Source: Dyadobacter sp. CY343 (lineage in GTDB: Bacteria; Bacteroidota; Bacteroidia; Cytophagales; Spirosomataceae). From it: a stretch of DNA of 64,000 nucleotides. The notes under the pieces are model-generated. The model did no database searches, was not told where the DNA came from, and saw only the letters and a program-made list of their open reading frames with translations. The position numbers and the translations under genes are program-made. Where the stretch lies: NCBI RefSeq assembly GCF_021390335.1, contig NZ_JAJUXK010000004.1:1240001-1304000 (forward strand). The letters are read 5' to 3'. Positions 1-8,652 of the stretch are shown piece after piece (position 1 is the stretch's first letter; each line of letters begins with the position of its first letter).

Positions 1-1
1 G

Positions 2-1234
2 TTTGGGATCAATAACCAATGGGGTACATTCCCAGCGGCTTCTGTGGGCTGGCGGATCAGCAAGGAACGGTTTATGGAAGGTCTGACGGGCGTTTCCGAG
101 ATCAAGCTACGCGCCGGTGTGGGTGTCACGGGTACGATCGCGAACTCGCCTTATCTGTCCCAGATCAGCTATAATTTCAGCCGCGACCAAGGTGCATTCA
201 TTGGTGGAAAATGGGTGCCAGGCTTTGTTCCCGCGCGTAACTTCAACCCAAACCTGCGTTGGGAGAAGAAGGAGGAGGTGAATGCAGGGGTTGATTTTGG
301 TTTTGTAAAAAATCGCATCAGCGGCTCTATTGATGTGTATAGCAGAAAAGTGAAAGACCTGCTTTACGATTTCCCTGTGCCTGTACCACCGTACCTGACC
401 GGCTCGATGTTTATCAATGCAGGTACCATGAAGAATGAAGGTCTTGAAGTCCTTCTGAACCTGGTTCCGATACAGACAGCCAACTTGCAGTGGAACTCAG
501 GATTTACATATTCTACCAACCGAAACAAGCTGGTAAGTCTTTCAAACGACCAATTCCAGGCTTCCAATGACTTTTTCGATGCAGGATACACGGGCGAGCC
601 GATCCAGATCAGTACGCACCGAGTTAAAGTCGGCGAACCTATCGGACGGTTTTTTGTGTGGAAAAGTGTAGGTGTAGACGAAAAAGGCGGCTGGCTGGTA
701 GAGAACAAAGATGGCGAGGTCATTCCGGTTGCCGAGGCTAAACCCGAAGACCGCCAATACTATGGAAATGGTATTCCAAAGCACAATGTAGGCTGGAACA
801 ATTCGGTGCGGTTCAAGAGCTTCGACCTTGCATTGAATATGCGCGGCGCATTCGGATATGATGTTCTGAATTTTCAAAGTATGTTTTATAACAACCCGAA
901 AAACAAGGCATATAATATGCTGAATACCGCTTACGATCCGATCGACGGAAAAGTGCTGAACAACGACCTTGTATACGTTTCGCACTACATTGAAAACGGG
1001 AATTACTGGAAAATCGACAATGTGACATTGGGTTATACGCTGCCTCAGAACCTGATAAAAGGTATGAAAAATGCGCGCGTTTTTGTTTCGGGACTTAATC
1101 TGGCCACTATTACGGGTTACACCGGCGTGGATCCGGAAGGCATGACGATGACCGGCTTTTTCCCCGGAAGCGATCAACGCGACAAATATCCTACAACCCG
1201 CACATTCACTGCCGGACTTAGTGTAACATTCTGA
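2..1234 (+). CDS. SusC/RagA-family TonB-linked outer membrane protein, C-terminal part
   Basis: The reading frame is already open at base 2, so this is the 3' end of a gene that begins before the window; the GTG at 44 is only an internal codon. The first residues read FGINNQWGTFPAASVGWRIS, the barrel motif found about 400 residues from the end of SusC proteins. The rest is typical beta-barrel: alternating aromatic and polar strands, NPNLRWEKKEEVNAGVDFG, and a C-terminus ending in Phe (LSVTF) as expected for BAM-inserted barrels. SusC proteins are TonB-dependent channels that import oligosaccharides or peptides with a SusD lid. The SusD gene follows after 22 bp, so the two form one transcription unit. 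The substrate cannot be told from this fragment. Confidence 0.96.
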   Translation, partial: FGINNQWGTFPAASVGWRISKERFMEGLTGVSEIKLRAGVGVTGTIANSPYLSQISYNFSRDQGAFIGGKWVPGFVPARNFNPNLRWEKKEEVNAGVDFGFVKNRISGSIDVYSRKVKDLLYDFPVPVPPYLTGSMFINAGTMKNEGLEVLLNLVPIQTANLQWNSGFTYSTNRNKLVSLSNDQFQASNDFFDAGYTGEPIQISTHRVKVGEPIGRFFVWKSVGVDEKGGWLVENKDGEVIPVAEAKPEDRQYYGNGIPKHNVGWNNSVRFKSFDLALNMRGAFGYDVLNFQSMFYNNPKNKAYNMLNTAYDPIDGKVLNNDLVYVSHYIENGNYWKIDNVTLGYTLPQNLIKGMKNARVFVSGLNLATITGYTGVDPEGMTMTGFFPGSDQRDKYPTTRTFTAGLSVTF

Positions 1235-1256
1235 TCCACAACAAACTTTTTACAAG

Positions 1257-2840
1257 ATGAAAAACAGGAACGCCAAATATATATTACTGACATCGGTACT
1301 GAGTGCAGCGACCCTGTACTCCTGCACTGATCTTAAAGAACAGGTTTATTCTGAGGTACTTGCGAGCAGCTACCAGCCTACTGAGAAGGATCTGCCAGCG
1401 ATCGTAGCCCCCGTTTACTCTTCGTTAAGAAGCCTGATGGCCGGCTGGCAAGGCTATTTTGATTTGCAGGAAGAAGCGGCCGATGCCATTATCACGCCCT
1501 CCCGCCCAAATGGCTGGGATGATGCAGGTACCTATAAACGAATGCATTACCACACCTGGACCTCGTTGCAGGACCAGCCGGCCAATACCTGGTTCAGCTC
1601 TTTCAGCAGCATTACTACCGCGAACAGGGTTATTTCTCAGATAGAAAGCGGCGAGATACCGATTACTGCCGGAAAGGAAAATACGATTGCCGAATTGAAA
1701 GCAGTGCGCGCGCTGGCATATTACCTGCTGATGGATAACCACGGAAACGTGCCCATTGTCACTGATTTCAAAGATATCAGTCTGCCGAAGCAGAGCACGC
1801 GGAAGGAAGTTTATGACTTCATTATCAAAGAATTGAATGATGCAATCCCGAGCCTGAGCGAGAATGCGGCTACTACTTATGGTCAGCTTAACAGGTGGGG
1901 CGCGAAGGCTTTGCTTGCCAAAATTTATCTTAATGCGGAAATATACACCGGCACGCCGCAATGGGCGCAGGCGATCACGCAGGCAGATGAGGTGATCAAA
2001 AGCGGCAAATATGTGCTGGATGCCAATTATTCGGACATTTTCACCTGGACCAATTTCAATTCCAAAGAGATCATTTTTGCTATTCCTTACGATGAGATTT
2101 ACGGCGTAGGAAACATAATCCACATGAAAACGCTCGACCCGCTGAGCCGCACGGTTTATCCGATGAATGCCGGTCCGTGGGGCGGAAACTGCGCCGTGCC
2201 ACAATTTATCGACACTTATGACGCTGACGACAGCCGCCTGGCAGATACCTGGATCATGGGTCCGCAGAAAAACGCGACTACCGGAGCCGTGGTGATCACT
2301 TACGGCAAAGCGGTTCCGACCATGGAAAAAACGGCTTCTTCGGACGGTTATCGCATTGGGAAATACAAAATCAAACCAAATGTGACCGGCAGTATGGACA
2401 ACGATTTCCCATTTCTGCGCTATGCTGATGTGCTGATGATCAAAGCGGAGGCTCTTTTACGGACTGGAAAAGCCGAAGAAGCTGCGGCGATAGTGACGGA
2501 AGTACGTAAACGCGCATTCAAAAATAACCCGGCCAAAGCGACGGTTACCGGCGCGGATCTGGCAAAGGGTAGCAAATATAACTATGGTTACCAGGCTGTT
2601 GACGGAAGCATTATCGAGCGCCAGGGCGGCGAAGATGTGAAATTCGGCCGCTTTTTTGATGAGCTTGGATGGGAGTTTGCCGCGGAGGCGCACCGTCGCC
2701 AGGATATGATCCGGTTTGGTGTTTTTGGTACAAAAAAATGGTTTAACCACCGTCCGCAGGCTACACAACGCGCTTTGTTCCCGATACCGCAAAGCGAGTT
2801 GGACAAAAATACCAACCTGAAACAAAATCCGGGTTACTGA
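1257..2840 (+). CDS. SusD/RagB-family nutrient-binding outer membrane lipoprotein
   Basis: The 527-residue protein has a lipoprotein signal (hydrophobic stretch, then Cys23 in TLYSCTDL). The RagB/SusD fold is supported by the N-terminal TPR-like helices with RALAYYLLMDNHGNVP, the motif RWGAKALLAKIYLNAEIY near residue 215, FLRYADVLMIKAEALLRTG near 390, and the family's C-terminal ending (FPIPQSELDKN, then NLKQNPGY). SusD proteins sit on the cell surface and close over the paired SusC barrel, delivering ligand. It lies 22 bp after the SusC fragment and is followed by an intrinsic terminator, so the operon as seen ends here. No glycoside hydrolase is adjacent, so the ligand (glycan or peptide) is unknown. 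Confidence 0.96.
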   Translation: MKNRNAKYILLTSVLSAATLYSCTDLKEQVYSEVLASSYQPTEKDLPAIVAPVYSSLRSLMAGWQGYFDLQEEAADAIITPSRPNGWDDAGTYKRMHYHTWTSLQDQPANTWFSSFSSITTANRVISQIESGEIPITAGKENTIAELKAVRALAYYLLMDNHGNVPIVTDFKDISLPKQSTRKEVYDFIIKELNDAIPSLSENAATTYGQLNRWGAKALLAKIYLNAEIYTGTPQWAQAITQADEVIKSGKYVLDANYSDIFTWTNFNSKEIIFAIPYDEIYGVGNIIHMKTLDPLSRTVYPMNAGPWGGNCAVPQFIDTYDADDSRLADTWIMGPQKNATTGAVVITYGKAVPTMEKTASSDGYRIGKYKIKPNVTGSMDNDFPFLRYADVLMIKAEALLRTGKAEEAAAIVTEVRKRAFKNNPAKATVTGADLAKGSKYNYGYQAVDGSIIERQGGEDVKFGRFFDELGWEFAAEAHRRQDMIRFGVFGTKKWFNHRPQATQRALFPIPQSELDKNTNLKQNPGY

Positions 2841-2869
2841 TAATACATTCTGATTAGGTTAGTAGTTTT

Positions 2870-2913
2870 AATCTTGCTCGAAGACAGTTGATGTTTAAGA
2901 GCAAGATTTTTTT
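2870..2913 (+). terminator. Intrinsic terminator after SusD
   Basis: A 10-bp perfect stem (AATCTTGCTC at 2870-2879 with GAGCAAGATT at 2899-2908) with a 19-nt loop is followed by a run of seven T. It lies 29 bp after the SusD stop. Confidence 0.85.
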
Positions 2914-2983
2914 CATTTAGCCAGAAACTTTAATTTGCAAAAAACGCATTGTCAGAGTGCGATTGCATTAAACACCACAAGCC

Positions 2984-4366
2984 ATGTTCTCCAAAGAAAC
3001 CTATATTCAAAGACGCGCACAACTGAAAACGAAAGTCGGCAGCGGGCTGATCCTCTTTCTCGGCAATGAAGATTCGGGCATGAACTACCGCGATAATGTG
3101 TACCCATTCCGCCAGGACAGCTCTTTTTTGTATTATTTCGGATTGGATATTCCTTCCATTCACGCGGTGATCGATATTGACAAGGACCAGGAAATTATAT
3201 TCGGAAACGAGCTGACGATCGACGATATCGTTTGGACGGGGCCGAAGGAGGCGCTGGTGGATAAAGCTGCGAAGGTTGGAATTTCTCTGGTTAAGCCACT
3301 TTCGGCGATTAGCGGTTTTTTAAGAGGGATTTTAGATAAAAAGCAGCAGATACATTTCCTGCCACCCTACCGGGCTGAACATACTTTGAAATTGCAGGAA
3401 TGGTTGCAGGTATCACCTGCTGAGGCTTCGCAAAAAGCTTCGGTGACTTTGATCAAGGCGATCGTTTCCATGCGTAACTATAAAACGGCCGAGGAAATCG
3501 CTGAAATGGAGAAGGCGGTGGATACCTCTGTGGATATGCACCTGGATTTTATGCAGAATGCGCGCCCGGGTATGACGGAAAAAGAAGTAGCCGGAAAGCT
3601 GCAAAGTATCGCAATAGGTGCGGGCGGCGACATTTCTTATCCTATTATACTGACCGTAAATGGCGAGATCCTGCACACACACACGCGTGATCTGGTGATG
3701 CAGGAGGGACAAATGGGCTTGTGCGACGCGGGTGCCGAAACCGCAATGCGCTACTGCGGCGACCTTACCCGAACAATTCCGATGGGAAAACAATTTTCTC
3801 CTTTGCAAAGGGATATGTACCAGATCGTGCTGAATGCGCAAAATGCGGCTATTGAAGCTTGCAAGCCTGGTATTTTGTTTAAAGATGTACACAAACTTGC
3901 GGCGACTAAATTGCTGGAAGGACTGAAATTGCTGGGTGTAGTCAAAGGTGACCCGGAAGAAGCAGTCGAAAATGATGTACATACGTTGTTCTTCCAATGC
4001 GGGCTCGGCCACATGATCGGGCTGGATGTACATGATATGGAAAACCTCGGTGAACAATATGTAGGTTATACCGAAGACTTGGTGAAAGGAACCACATTCG
4101 GCTGGAAATCCCTCCGCCTAGGCCGCGCGCTGGAACCCGGCTTTGTGGTAACCGTAGAACCCGGCCTCTACCTGATCCCAACCCTGATAGACCGCTGGAA
4201 AGCCGAGAACAAACTGGCGGATTTTGTGGATTACAACAAGCTCGAAATGCTACGGGATTTTACCGGAATTCGCATTGAGGATAATGTCCTGATTACTGAA
4301 ACTGGCAACAGGATTTTGGGTAAGCATTTACCGAAGGAATTGGCAGAAGTGGAGGCGCTGCGGTGA
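2984..4366 (+). CDS. pepP: Xaa-Pro aminopeptidase (aminopeptidase P, M24B)
   Basis: This 460-residue cytosolic metallopeptidase removes the N-terminal residue from peptides whose second residue is proline. Residues 1-140 match the aminopeptidase P N-terminal domain (RDNVYPFRQDSSFLYYFG). Residues 165-450 are the pita-bread M24 domain, with all five metal ligands in place: Asp248 (CDAGAE), Asp260 (CGDLTRT), His343 (GLGHMIGLDVHD), Glu392 (VTVEPGLY) and Glu432 (GIRIEDN). The length is normal for the family. The gene stands alone between the SusD terminator and a toxin-antitoxin pair. Its specificity for X-Pro would help clear proline- or hydroxyproline-rich peptides, which fits the hydroxyproline pathway on the other strand at 8653-13828, but that link is inference. 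Confidence 0.95.
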   Translation: MFSKETYIQRRAQLKTKVGSGLILFLGNEDSGMNYRDNVYPFRQDSSFLYYFGLDIPSIHAVIDIDKDQEIIFGNELTIDDIVWTGPKEALVDKAAKVGISLVKPLSAISGFLRGILDKKQQIHFLPPYRAEHTLKLQEWLQVSPAEASQKASVTLIKAIVSMRNYKTAEEIAEMEKAVDTSVDMHLDFMQNARPGMTEKEVAGKLQSIAIGAGGDISYPIILTVNGEILHTHTRDLVMQEGQMGLCDAGAETAMRYCGDLTRTIPMGKQFSPLQRDMYQIVLNAQNAAIEACKPGILFKDVHKLAATKLLEGLKLLGVVKGDPEEAVENDVHTLFFQCGLGHMIGLDVHDMENLGEQYVGYTEDLVKGTTFGWKSLRLGRALEPGFVVTVEPGLYLIPTLIDRWKAENKLADFVDYNKLEMLRDFTGIRIEDNVLITETGNRILGKHLPKELAEVEALR

Positions 4367-4438
4367 AATCGCATGTATCTTAAACAACTAAAATTCAATA
4401 CATTTAGCTAAATTTAAGTAAAAAATAAAACATAAGAT

Positions 4439-4669
4439 ATGAACAGCACACTGGTAAATGGCTACATCGGACTTCTGGATAATCTGAGTCTTGAAGAAAA
4501 ACTCGACCTTATTTCAAAATTGAGCGCCTCTGCAAAACAGAATATTGTGGACAAAAAAACCGCATTCAAAAAAGCTTTTGGTGCATTTGATTCCAAGAAA
4601 AGTGCTGACAAAATCATCGAAGAAATCAAGAGCAGCAGAGTTTCCACCAGGGAAATTGAATCGTTTTGA
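4439..4669 (+). CDS. Small antitoxin-like protein paired with PIN toxin
   Basis: This 76-residue, mostly helical and charged protein (Lys/Glu-rich) begins LVNGYIGLLDNLSLEEKLDLI. It resembles the short Bacteroidetes partners of VapC-type toxins (hypothetical or DUF2281-like antitoxins), but no clear DNA-binding fold is recognisable by eye. Its role comes mainly from position: its TGA stop overlaps the TTG start of the PIN gene by four bases (TTGA), so the two are translationally coupled, as antitoxin-toxin pairs are. The 72-bp gap upstream is AT-rich and would hold the promoter. Confidence 0.75.
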   Translation: MNSTLVNGYIGLLDNLSLEEKLDLISKLSASAKQNIVDKKTAFKKAFGAFDSKKSADKIIEEIKSSRVSTREIESF

Positions 4670-5070
4670 ACAAGTATCTCATTGATACGAACATTGCCAT
4701 CTACTATATGAAAGGCAAGTTCAGTCTCGAAGCAAAGTTCGACGAATTAACAGAGGAGCATTGCTACATTTCTGAGATAACGCTTGCGGAGCTGAAATTT
4801 GGAATAGAGAAAAGTGAAAGACCTGAAAAGAACAGGGAGGTTTTGGAACAGTTTCTAACTGGAGTAAGAATTCTCCCCATCTTTCATTCACTAGATCTTT
4901 ATGCAAAAGAGAAAGCGCGTCTTCAAAAAGCAGGAATTCCGCTAGATGATTTTGACTTGCTAATTGGCGTCACATCCGTGACTCATCAACTAATTATGGT
5001 CACAAACAATACAAGTCATTTTAAAAGAATTACCGGTATTCAGTTGGAGGATTGGACGACAGTTACCTAA
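4666..5070 (+). CDS. vapC: PIN-domain ribonuclease toxin (VapC family)
   Basis: This 134-residue protein is nearly all PIN domain. The acidic residues for Mg2+ are Asp7 (YLIDTNIAIYY), Glu42 (ITLAELKFG) and Asp97 (PLDDFDLLIG), and the late block MVTNNTSHFKRI (Asn114/115, His118-Phe119) closes the active site. VapC toxins cleave RNA, often initiator tRNA or 23S rRNA, when free of antitoxin. The start is TTG at 4666; no ATG lies in frame before the first PIN strand. A TTG overlapping the antitoxin stop would keep toxin output below antitoxin output. The gene is intact, so the pair may be active. Confidence 0.88.
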   Translation: MNKYLIDTNIAIYYMKGKFSLEAKFDELTEEHCYISEITLAELKFGIEKSERPEKNREVLEQFLTGVRILPIFHSLDLYAKEKARLQKAGIPLDDFDLLIGVTSVTHQLIMVTNNTSHFKRITGIQLEDWTTVT

Positions 5071-5111
5071 GCGTTTTACTTCTGCTAATCTTGGCTATCA
5101 CGGAACTGATT

Positions 5112-6575
5112 TCACGAAGCTTCGCCTAAATTATTCGCATCGTCTATATTCTTCTTACCAATAAAATAATACACCGGAATTCCCAGCAAGACAATGATCA
5201 GTCCCGGCCAGGTGTATTCAGGTTTATAGATGATCAGTAATACGCAGAATGCAACACCCATGATAATGTAGATAATAGGCAGGAATGGATAGCCAAAAGC
5301 TTTGTACGGACGGGGAACGTCAGGCATTTTCTTTCTTAATATAAATATTCCGACAATGGTGAGCATATAGAATACGACTACTACAAAGGAGATCATATCC
5401 AGCAAATTCCCGTATTTCCCACTCAAACTCCACAAACAGGCGATCACACATTGAATCCAGAGTCCGAATTCTGGCACCGAATTTTTGTTCAAAGTCCCCA
5501 CTTTCTTGAAAAACATACCGTCTTTCGCCATCGAATAATACACCCGTGCGCCCGACATGATCAGACCGTTGTTGCAACCAAAAGTCGAAATCATGATCAT
5601 AATCGCGATAATCATCGTCCCCGCATTTCCAAAGATCACATTAGAAGCTGTCACCGCGACGCGGTCTTTATCAGAAGAAGCAATATCCTGCAAAGACAGT
5701 ACGCCCGTGTACATTACGTTGGTCATCAGGTAAATGACTGTTACGATAATGGTACCCAATGCAAGACTAAGCCCGATATTTCGCTGGGGATTTTTAATTT
5801 CACCCGCGATGAAAGTTACATTATTCCACGAATCACTACTAAAAATAGAACCAACCATCGATGCCGCGATCGCACCGAATGCGGCTATGGTGGTGTAGGA
5901 TTCGATACTGCCGTCAATATTCAGTTTGTGCAGGTCCCACATCGTTGCAGAATCCCAGTTTGCCGCCCAGATCTCCGGTTTCATGAAAAGCAATCCGAAA
6001 ACGATCAGTCCGAGTAAACTCAGCAGTTTGGTTAATGTGAATGTGGTCTGGATAATTTTCCCGCCATTTACACCACGTGTATTAATAAACGTCAGTAAAA
6101 CAATAAGCACCAGCGAGAGCAGTTGGGCCGGGGAAATTTTGATAAAACCCAGGTCGACCGCTACCAGATCTTCGCTGAACATCGGCAGCAAATAAGCCGT
6201 GAATTTGGCAAAAGCCACTGCCACAGCAGCGATCGTAGCAGTTTGGATCACTGTAAAAAAGCTCCAACCGTACAGAAAGCCGATCAGCGAGTTATATGCT
6301 TCTTTGAGATAAACATATTGCCCGCCCGCTTTGGGGAACATCGCGCTCAGTTCACCGTAACTTAATGCGGCGGTGAGTGTCATAAAGCCTGTGATCAGCC
6401 ACACGAACATCAGCCATCCCACGCTGCCGGTATTCCGGGTAATGTCCGCACTCACAATGAAGATACCCGACCCGATCATACTTCCGGCGACGAGCATGGT
6501 CGCGTCCATCAGACCGAGCGATGGTTTAAATGACTTTTTTTCCTCAGCAGATTCGGCTGTACTTTCCAACGACAT
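5112..6575 (-). CDS. APC-superfamily amino acid permease
   Basis: This 487-residue inner-membrane protein has about 12 hydrophobic segments. The first holds the APC signature GSMIGSGIF (residues 31-39), the substrate-backbone binding loop of LAT/SteT-type transporters, followed by ALSYGELSAMFPKAGGQYVYL. It imports or exchanges amino acids, probably neutral ones, by proton symport or antiport. It lies 46 bp downstream of the DUF885 gene on the same strand, so the two are probably co-transcribed. Further upstream on this strand are the hydroxyproline genes, which makes proline, hydroxyproline or peptide-derived amino acids plausible substrates; the sequence alone does not show which. Confidence 0.92.
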   Translation of the reverse strand: MSLESTAESAEEKKSFKPSLGLMDATMLVAGSMIGSGIFIVSADITRNTGSVGWLMFVWLITGFMTLTAALSYGELSAMFPKAGGQYVYLKEAYNSLIGFLYGWSFFTVIQTATIAAVAVAFAKFTAYLLPMFSEDLVAVDLGFIKISPAQLLSLVLIVLLTFINTRGVNGGKIIQTTFTLTKLLSLLGLIVFGLLFMKPEIWAANWDSATMWDLHKLNIDGSIESYTTIAAFGAIAASMVGSIFSSDSWNNVTFIAGEIKNPQRNIGLSLALGTIIVTVIYLMTNVMYTGVLSLQDIASSDKDRVAVTASNVIFGNAGTMIIAIMIMISTFGCNNGLIMSGARVYYSMAKDGMFFKKVGTLNKNSVPEFGLWIQCVIACLWSLSGKYGNLLDMISFVVVVFYMLTIVGIFILRKKMPDVPRPYKAFGYPFLPIIYIIMGVAFCVLLIIYKPEYTWPGLIIVLLGIPVYYFIGKKNIDDANNLGEAS

Positions 6576-6621
6576 AACAGGTTAGGTTTTTACGGACTTT
6601 TGAAGAATGTAAGCTACAATA

Positions 6622-8403
6622 TTATTTGAAACTATAAAACTTCCACTGTGTTTTGAAATCGCGCTTCAATGCCTGATTGGTCAGCGTCGCCCGGACCATT
6701 TCGATCGGCATATTATTCTCCTTCATGATCGCGTCGTGGAACTGCTGGTAGCTCATTTTACCACTGTCGACAAGCTCGTTTTTAAGGCTCAGAATCTGCA
6801 AACCACCGATCAGATATGCCACCTGGTACAGCGGACTGTAATTTCCCTGAAAAGAGCGGCGCACTTCCCCTTCCGCATTTGCTCGCTCGTGTCCTACCCT
6901 ATCTACCAGAAAATCAATACATTCCTGTGGCGTCCATTTACCCAAATGATAATTCAGCGAGAAGATAATGCGTGCGCAACGGTGCATCCGCCAGAAAAGC
7001 ATCCCGATCCCCTCTTCAGGGGTTTTGGCAAAACCTTTGTCGTACAGCAGCAGCTCCCAGTACAGCGACCAGCCCTCGGTCCAGAACGGCGTACCGAATT
7101 CTCGGCGATAAGGCTTGTAGCGGCTGCGCATATAGTGTTGTAAATGGTGCCCCGGAACGAGTTCGTGGTAAACTGTCGCGCGCGAGAAATACGGATTGTT
7201 CCCCCTCATACTCATCAACTTATCCTCGTGGTTCATGGTATTGGTCGGATAAGAAATGATAATATCCCTGCCGCCCAGAAAGAACGGATTGATCAACTGC
7301 CGCTCGGGCGACATCATTTGCATTCCCCACGTTTCGTCGGCTATTTCGGGATATTCGTAAAGGTTATTTTTAGTGATAAAATCCTTCGCATCATTATAAA
7401 GCTTCATGATCAGTGCCGGCTGCTCGCCTTCCGGCACGAAGCTGTTTTTCACCTTCTCCTGCGCCTTTTTCCATTCATTCCCGAAACCCATTTCCTGCGA
7501 AGCTTTCAGCAATTCCTTGTCGCACCACGCAAATTCCTTGTTGGCCAGCTCGATCAACTCGTCAGGCGTGTAACTGATCATTTCCACCCGCAACTGCCGG
7601 ATCAGCTCGTCACGACCGATCGGCACGCCTTTGATCCCGCTTTTGTCTTCTTTTTGTGTGGTGTTGATTTTACCTTTTCCTTTCAAAACTTTGGCATAGG
7701 CTGTCAGCGCGCTGTCGAGTGCCTCGTAAGTCTTCGGCACCCACCAGGTAAACTTCGGATCGTAACCGTTGTAAAATTCATATACACCTTTCAAGCGTTC
7801 ATCCAAACCTTTTACAGCTTCTTCAGCGCGGTTGGCAAGCGGCATATCTATGTCTTCTACCTTTTTAATTGATTCCGAAGAAGCTTTTAATTCTTTCAAA
7901 ACATCATTCAAATCTGCTGCTACTTTCTGCGCATCCAAAGTATTTCCGCGGCGGCGCTGCTTTTCGAGCGTGTAAATTTTCTCAGCAAACGGAATGTATT
8001 TTGTGATCTGGTCATATTCTTTTTCTTCCTGCGAAAGGCTCAGCAAGTGATCGTCTATATTTCTTTTCATTAAAATATAATCCACTTTGCCATAAATGCT
8101 CATTGCGTCGAAATCAACCGCAGCCAGCTTTTCAAGGTAACTTTTATCCACTTCTATCAACCGCTTCCGCTGCTCGGGGGAGTTAAGCACAAATGAAGGC
8201 GCCGCAAAGCCACGTCCGCGAACCAGCATAGGAGAATAAAACGAGCGAACTGCCTGAATATCTTCATTATAATGCATTACCAGCCCGGCAGTTTCGCTGG
8301 TTTGTTCGTAGAGATTGAATTTGGAATTTTGGGAAAAAGATTTGTTGCTGACAATGCAGGCAAACGCCAGATTAAAAAGAAGGCAGTAGGAGCGCTTTCT
8401 CAA
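6622..8403 (-). CDS. DUF885 family protein, probable secreted zinc peptidase
   Basis: The 593-residue protein has an N-terminal hydrophobic signal (ending near residue 24, SFSQNSKF) and is otherwise soluble, so it is probably periplasmic. The DUF885 hallmark is present: HELVPGHH at residues 413-420, with the downstream EGWSLYWE near residue 445, a variant of the HExxH zinc-peptidase arrangement with Pro-Gly inserted. Family members are thought to be metallopeptidases or carboxypeptidase-like enzymes, though few have been tested. The length is normal. It is followed at 46 bp by an amino-acid permease, consistent with peptide breakdown and uptake of products. A cluster of REP-like repeats separates it from the hydroxyproline dehydrogenase gene. 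Confidence 0.88.
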   Translation of the reverse strand: MRKRSYCLLFNLAFACIVSNKSFSQNSKFNLYEQTSETAGLVMHYNEDIQAVRSFYSPMLVRGRGFAAPSFVLNSPEQRKRLIEVDKSYLEKLAAVDFDAMSIYGKVDYILMKRNIDDHLLSLSQEEKEYDQITKYIPFAEKIYTLEKQRRRGNTLDAQKVAADLNDVLKELKASSESIKKVEDIDMPLANRAEEAVKGLDERLKGVYEFYNGYDPKFTWWVPKTYEALDSALTAYAKVLKGKGKINTTQKEDKSGIKGVPIGRDELIRQLRVEMISYTPDELIELANKEFAWCDKELLKASQEMGFGNEWKKAQEKVKNSFVPEGEQPALIMKLYNDAKDFITKNNLYEYPEIADETWGMQMMSPERQLINPFFLGGRDIIISYPTNTMNHEDKLMSMRGNNPYFSRATVYHELVPGHHLQHYMRSRYKPYRREFGTPFWTEGWSLYWELLLYDKGFAKTPEEGIGMLFWRMHRCARIIFSLNYHLGKWTPQECIDFLVDRVGHERANAEGEVRRSFQGNYSPLYQVAYLIGGLQILSLKNELVDSGKMSYQQFHDAIMKENNMPIEMVRATLTNQALKRDFKTQWKFYSFK

Positions 8404-8463
8404 TGGGAGTGATGGGTTAAGGTTAGGAATTTGTGTAAGCTGTAATGCTTCGTGGGTGCCTAG

Positions 8464-8614
8464 CTTCGACTTCGCTCAGCTTGACAAGGCGCTATCCTGG
8501 TATAGAGCTCTGTCACGCTGAGCGCAGCCGAAGCGACGTGCACTGACTTCGACTACGCTCAGCCTGACAGTAACGTCCCCTTGTCACGCTGAGCGCAGTC
8601 GAAGCGAAGTGCAC
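8464..8614. repeat. REP-like array of four alternating inverted repeats
   Basis: Four copies of a core of about 23-33 bp alternate in orientation: 8464-8486 (forward, CTTCGACTTCGCTCAGCTTG), 8511-8543 (reverse), 8544-8569 (forward) and 8582-8614 (reverse; TGTCACGCTGAGCGCAGTCG, then AAGCGAAGTGCAC). Adjacent copies can pair into two long hairpins. This kind of CGACTTCGCTCAG repeat is familiar from intergenic regions of Bacteroidetes and other phyla. It lies between two minus-strand genes (8653 and 8403) and may act as a terminator, an mRNA stabiliser or a spacer; no transposase is nearby. Confidence 0.85.
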
Positions 8615-8652
8615 AATGCTCCTTACCCGTCAACCGCCCGGCGGCCCGGCGC

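Noticed and set aside
542..1177. Minus-strand 211-codon frame inside the SusC fragment
   Set aside because: It lies wholly inside a clearly coding SusC frame; composition is a shadow with many Val/His residues and no domain.
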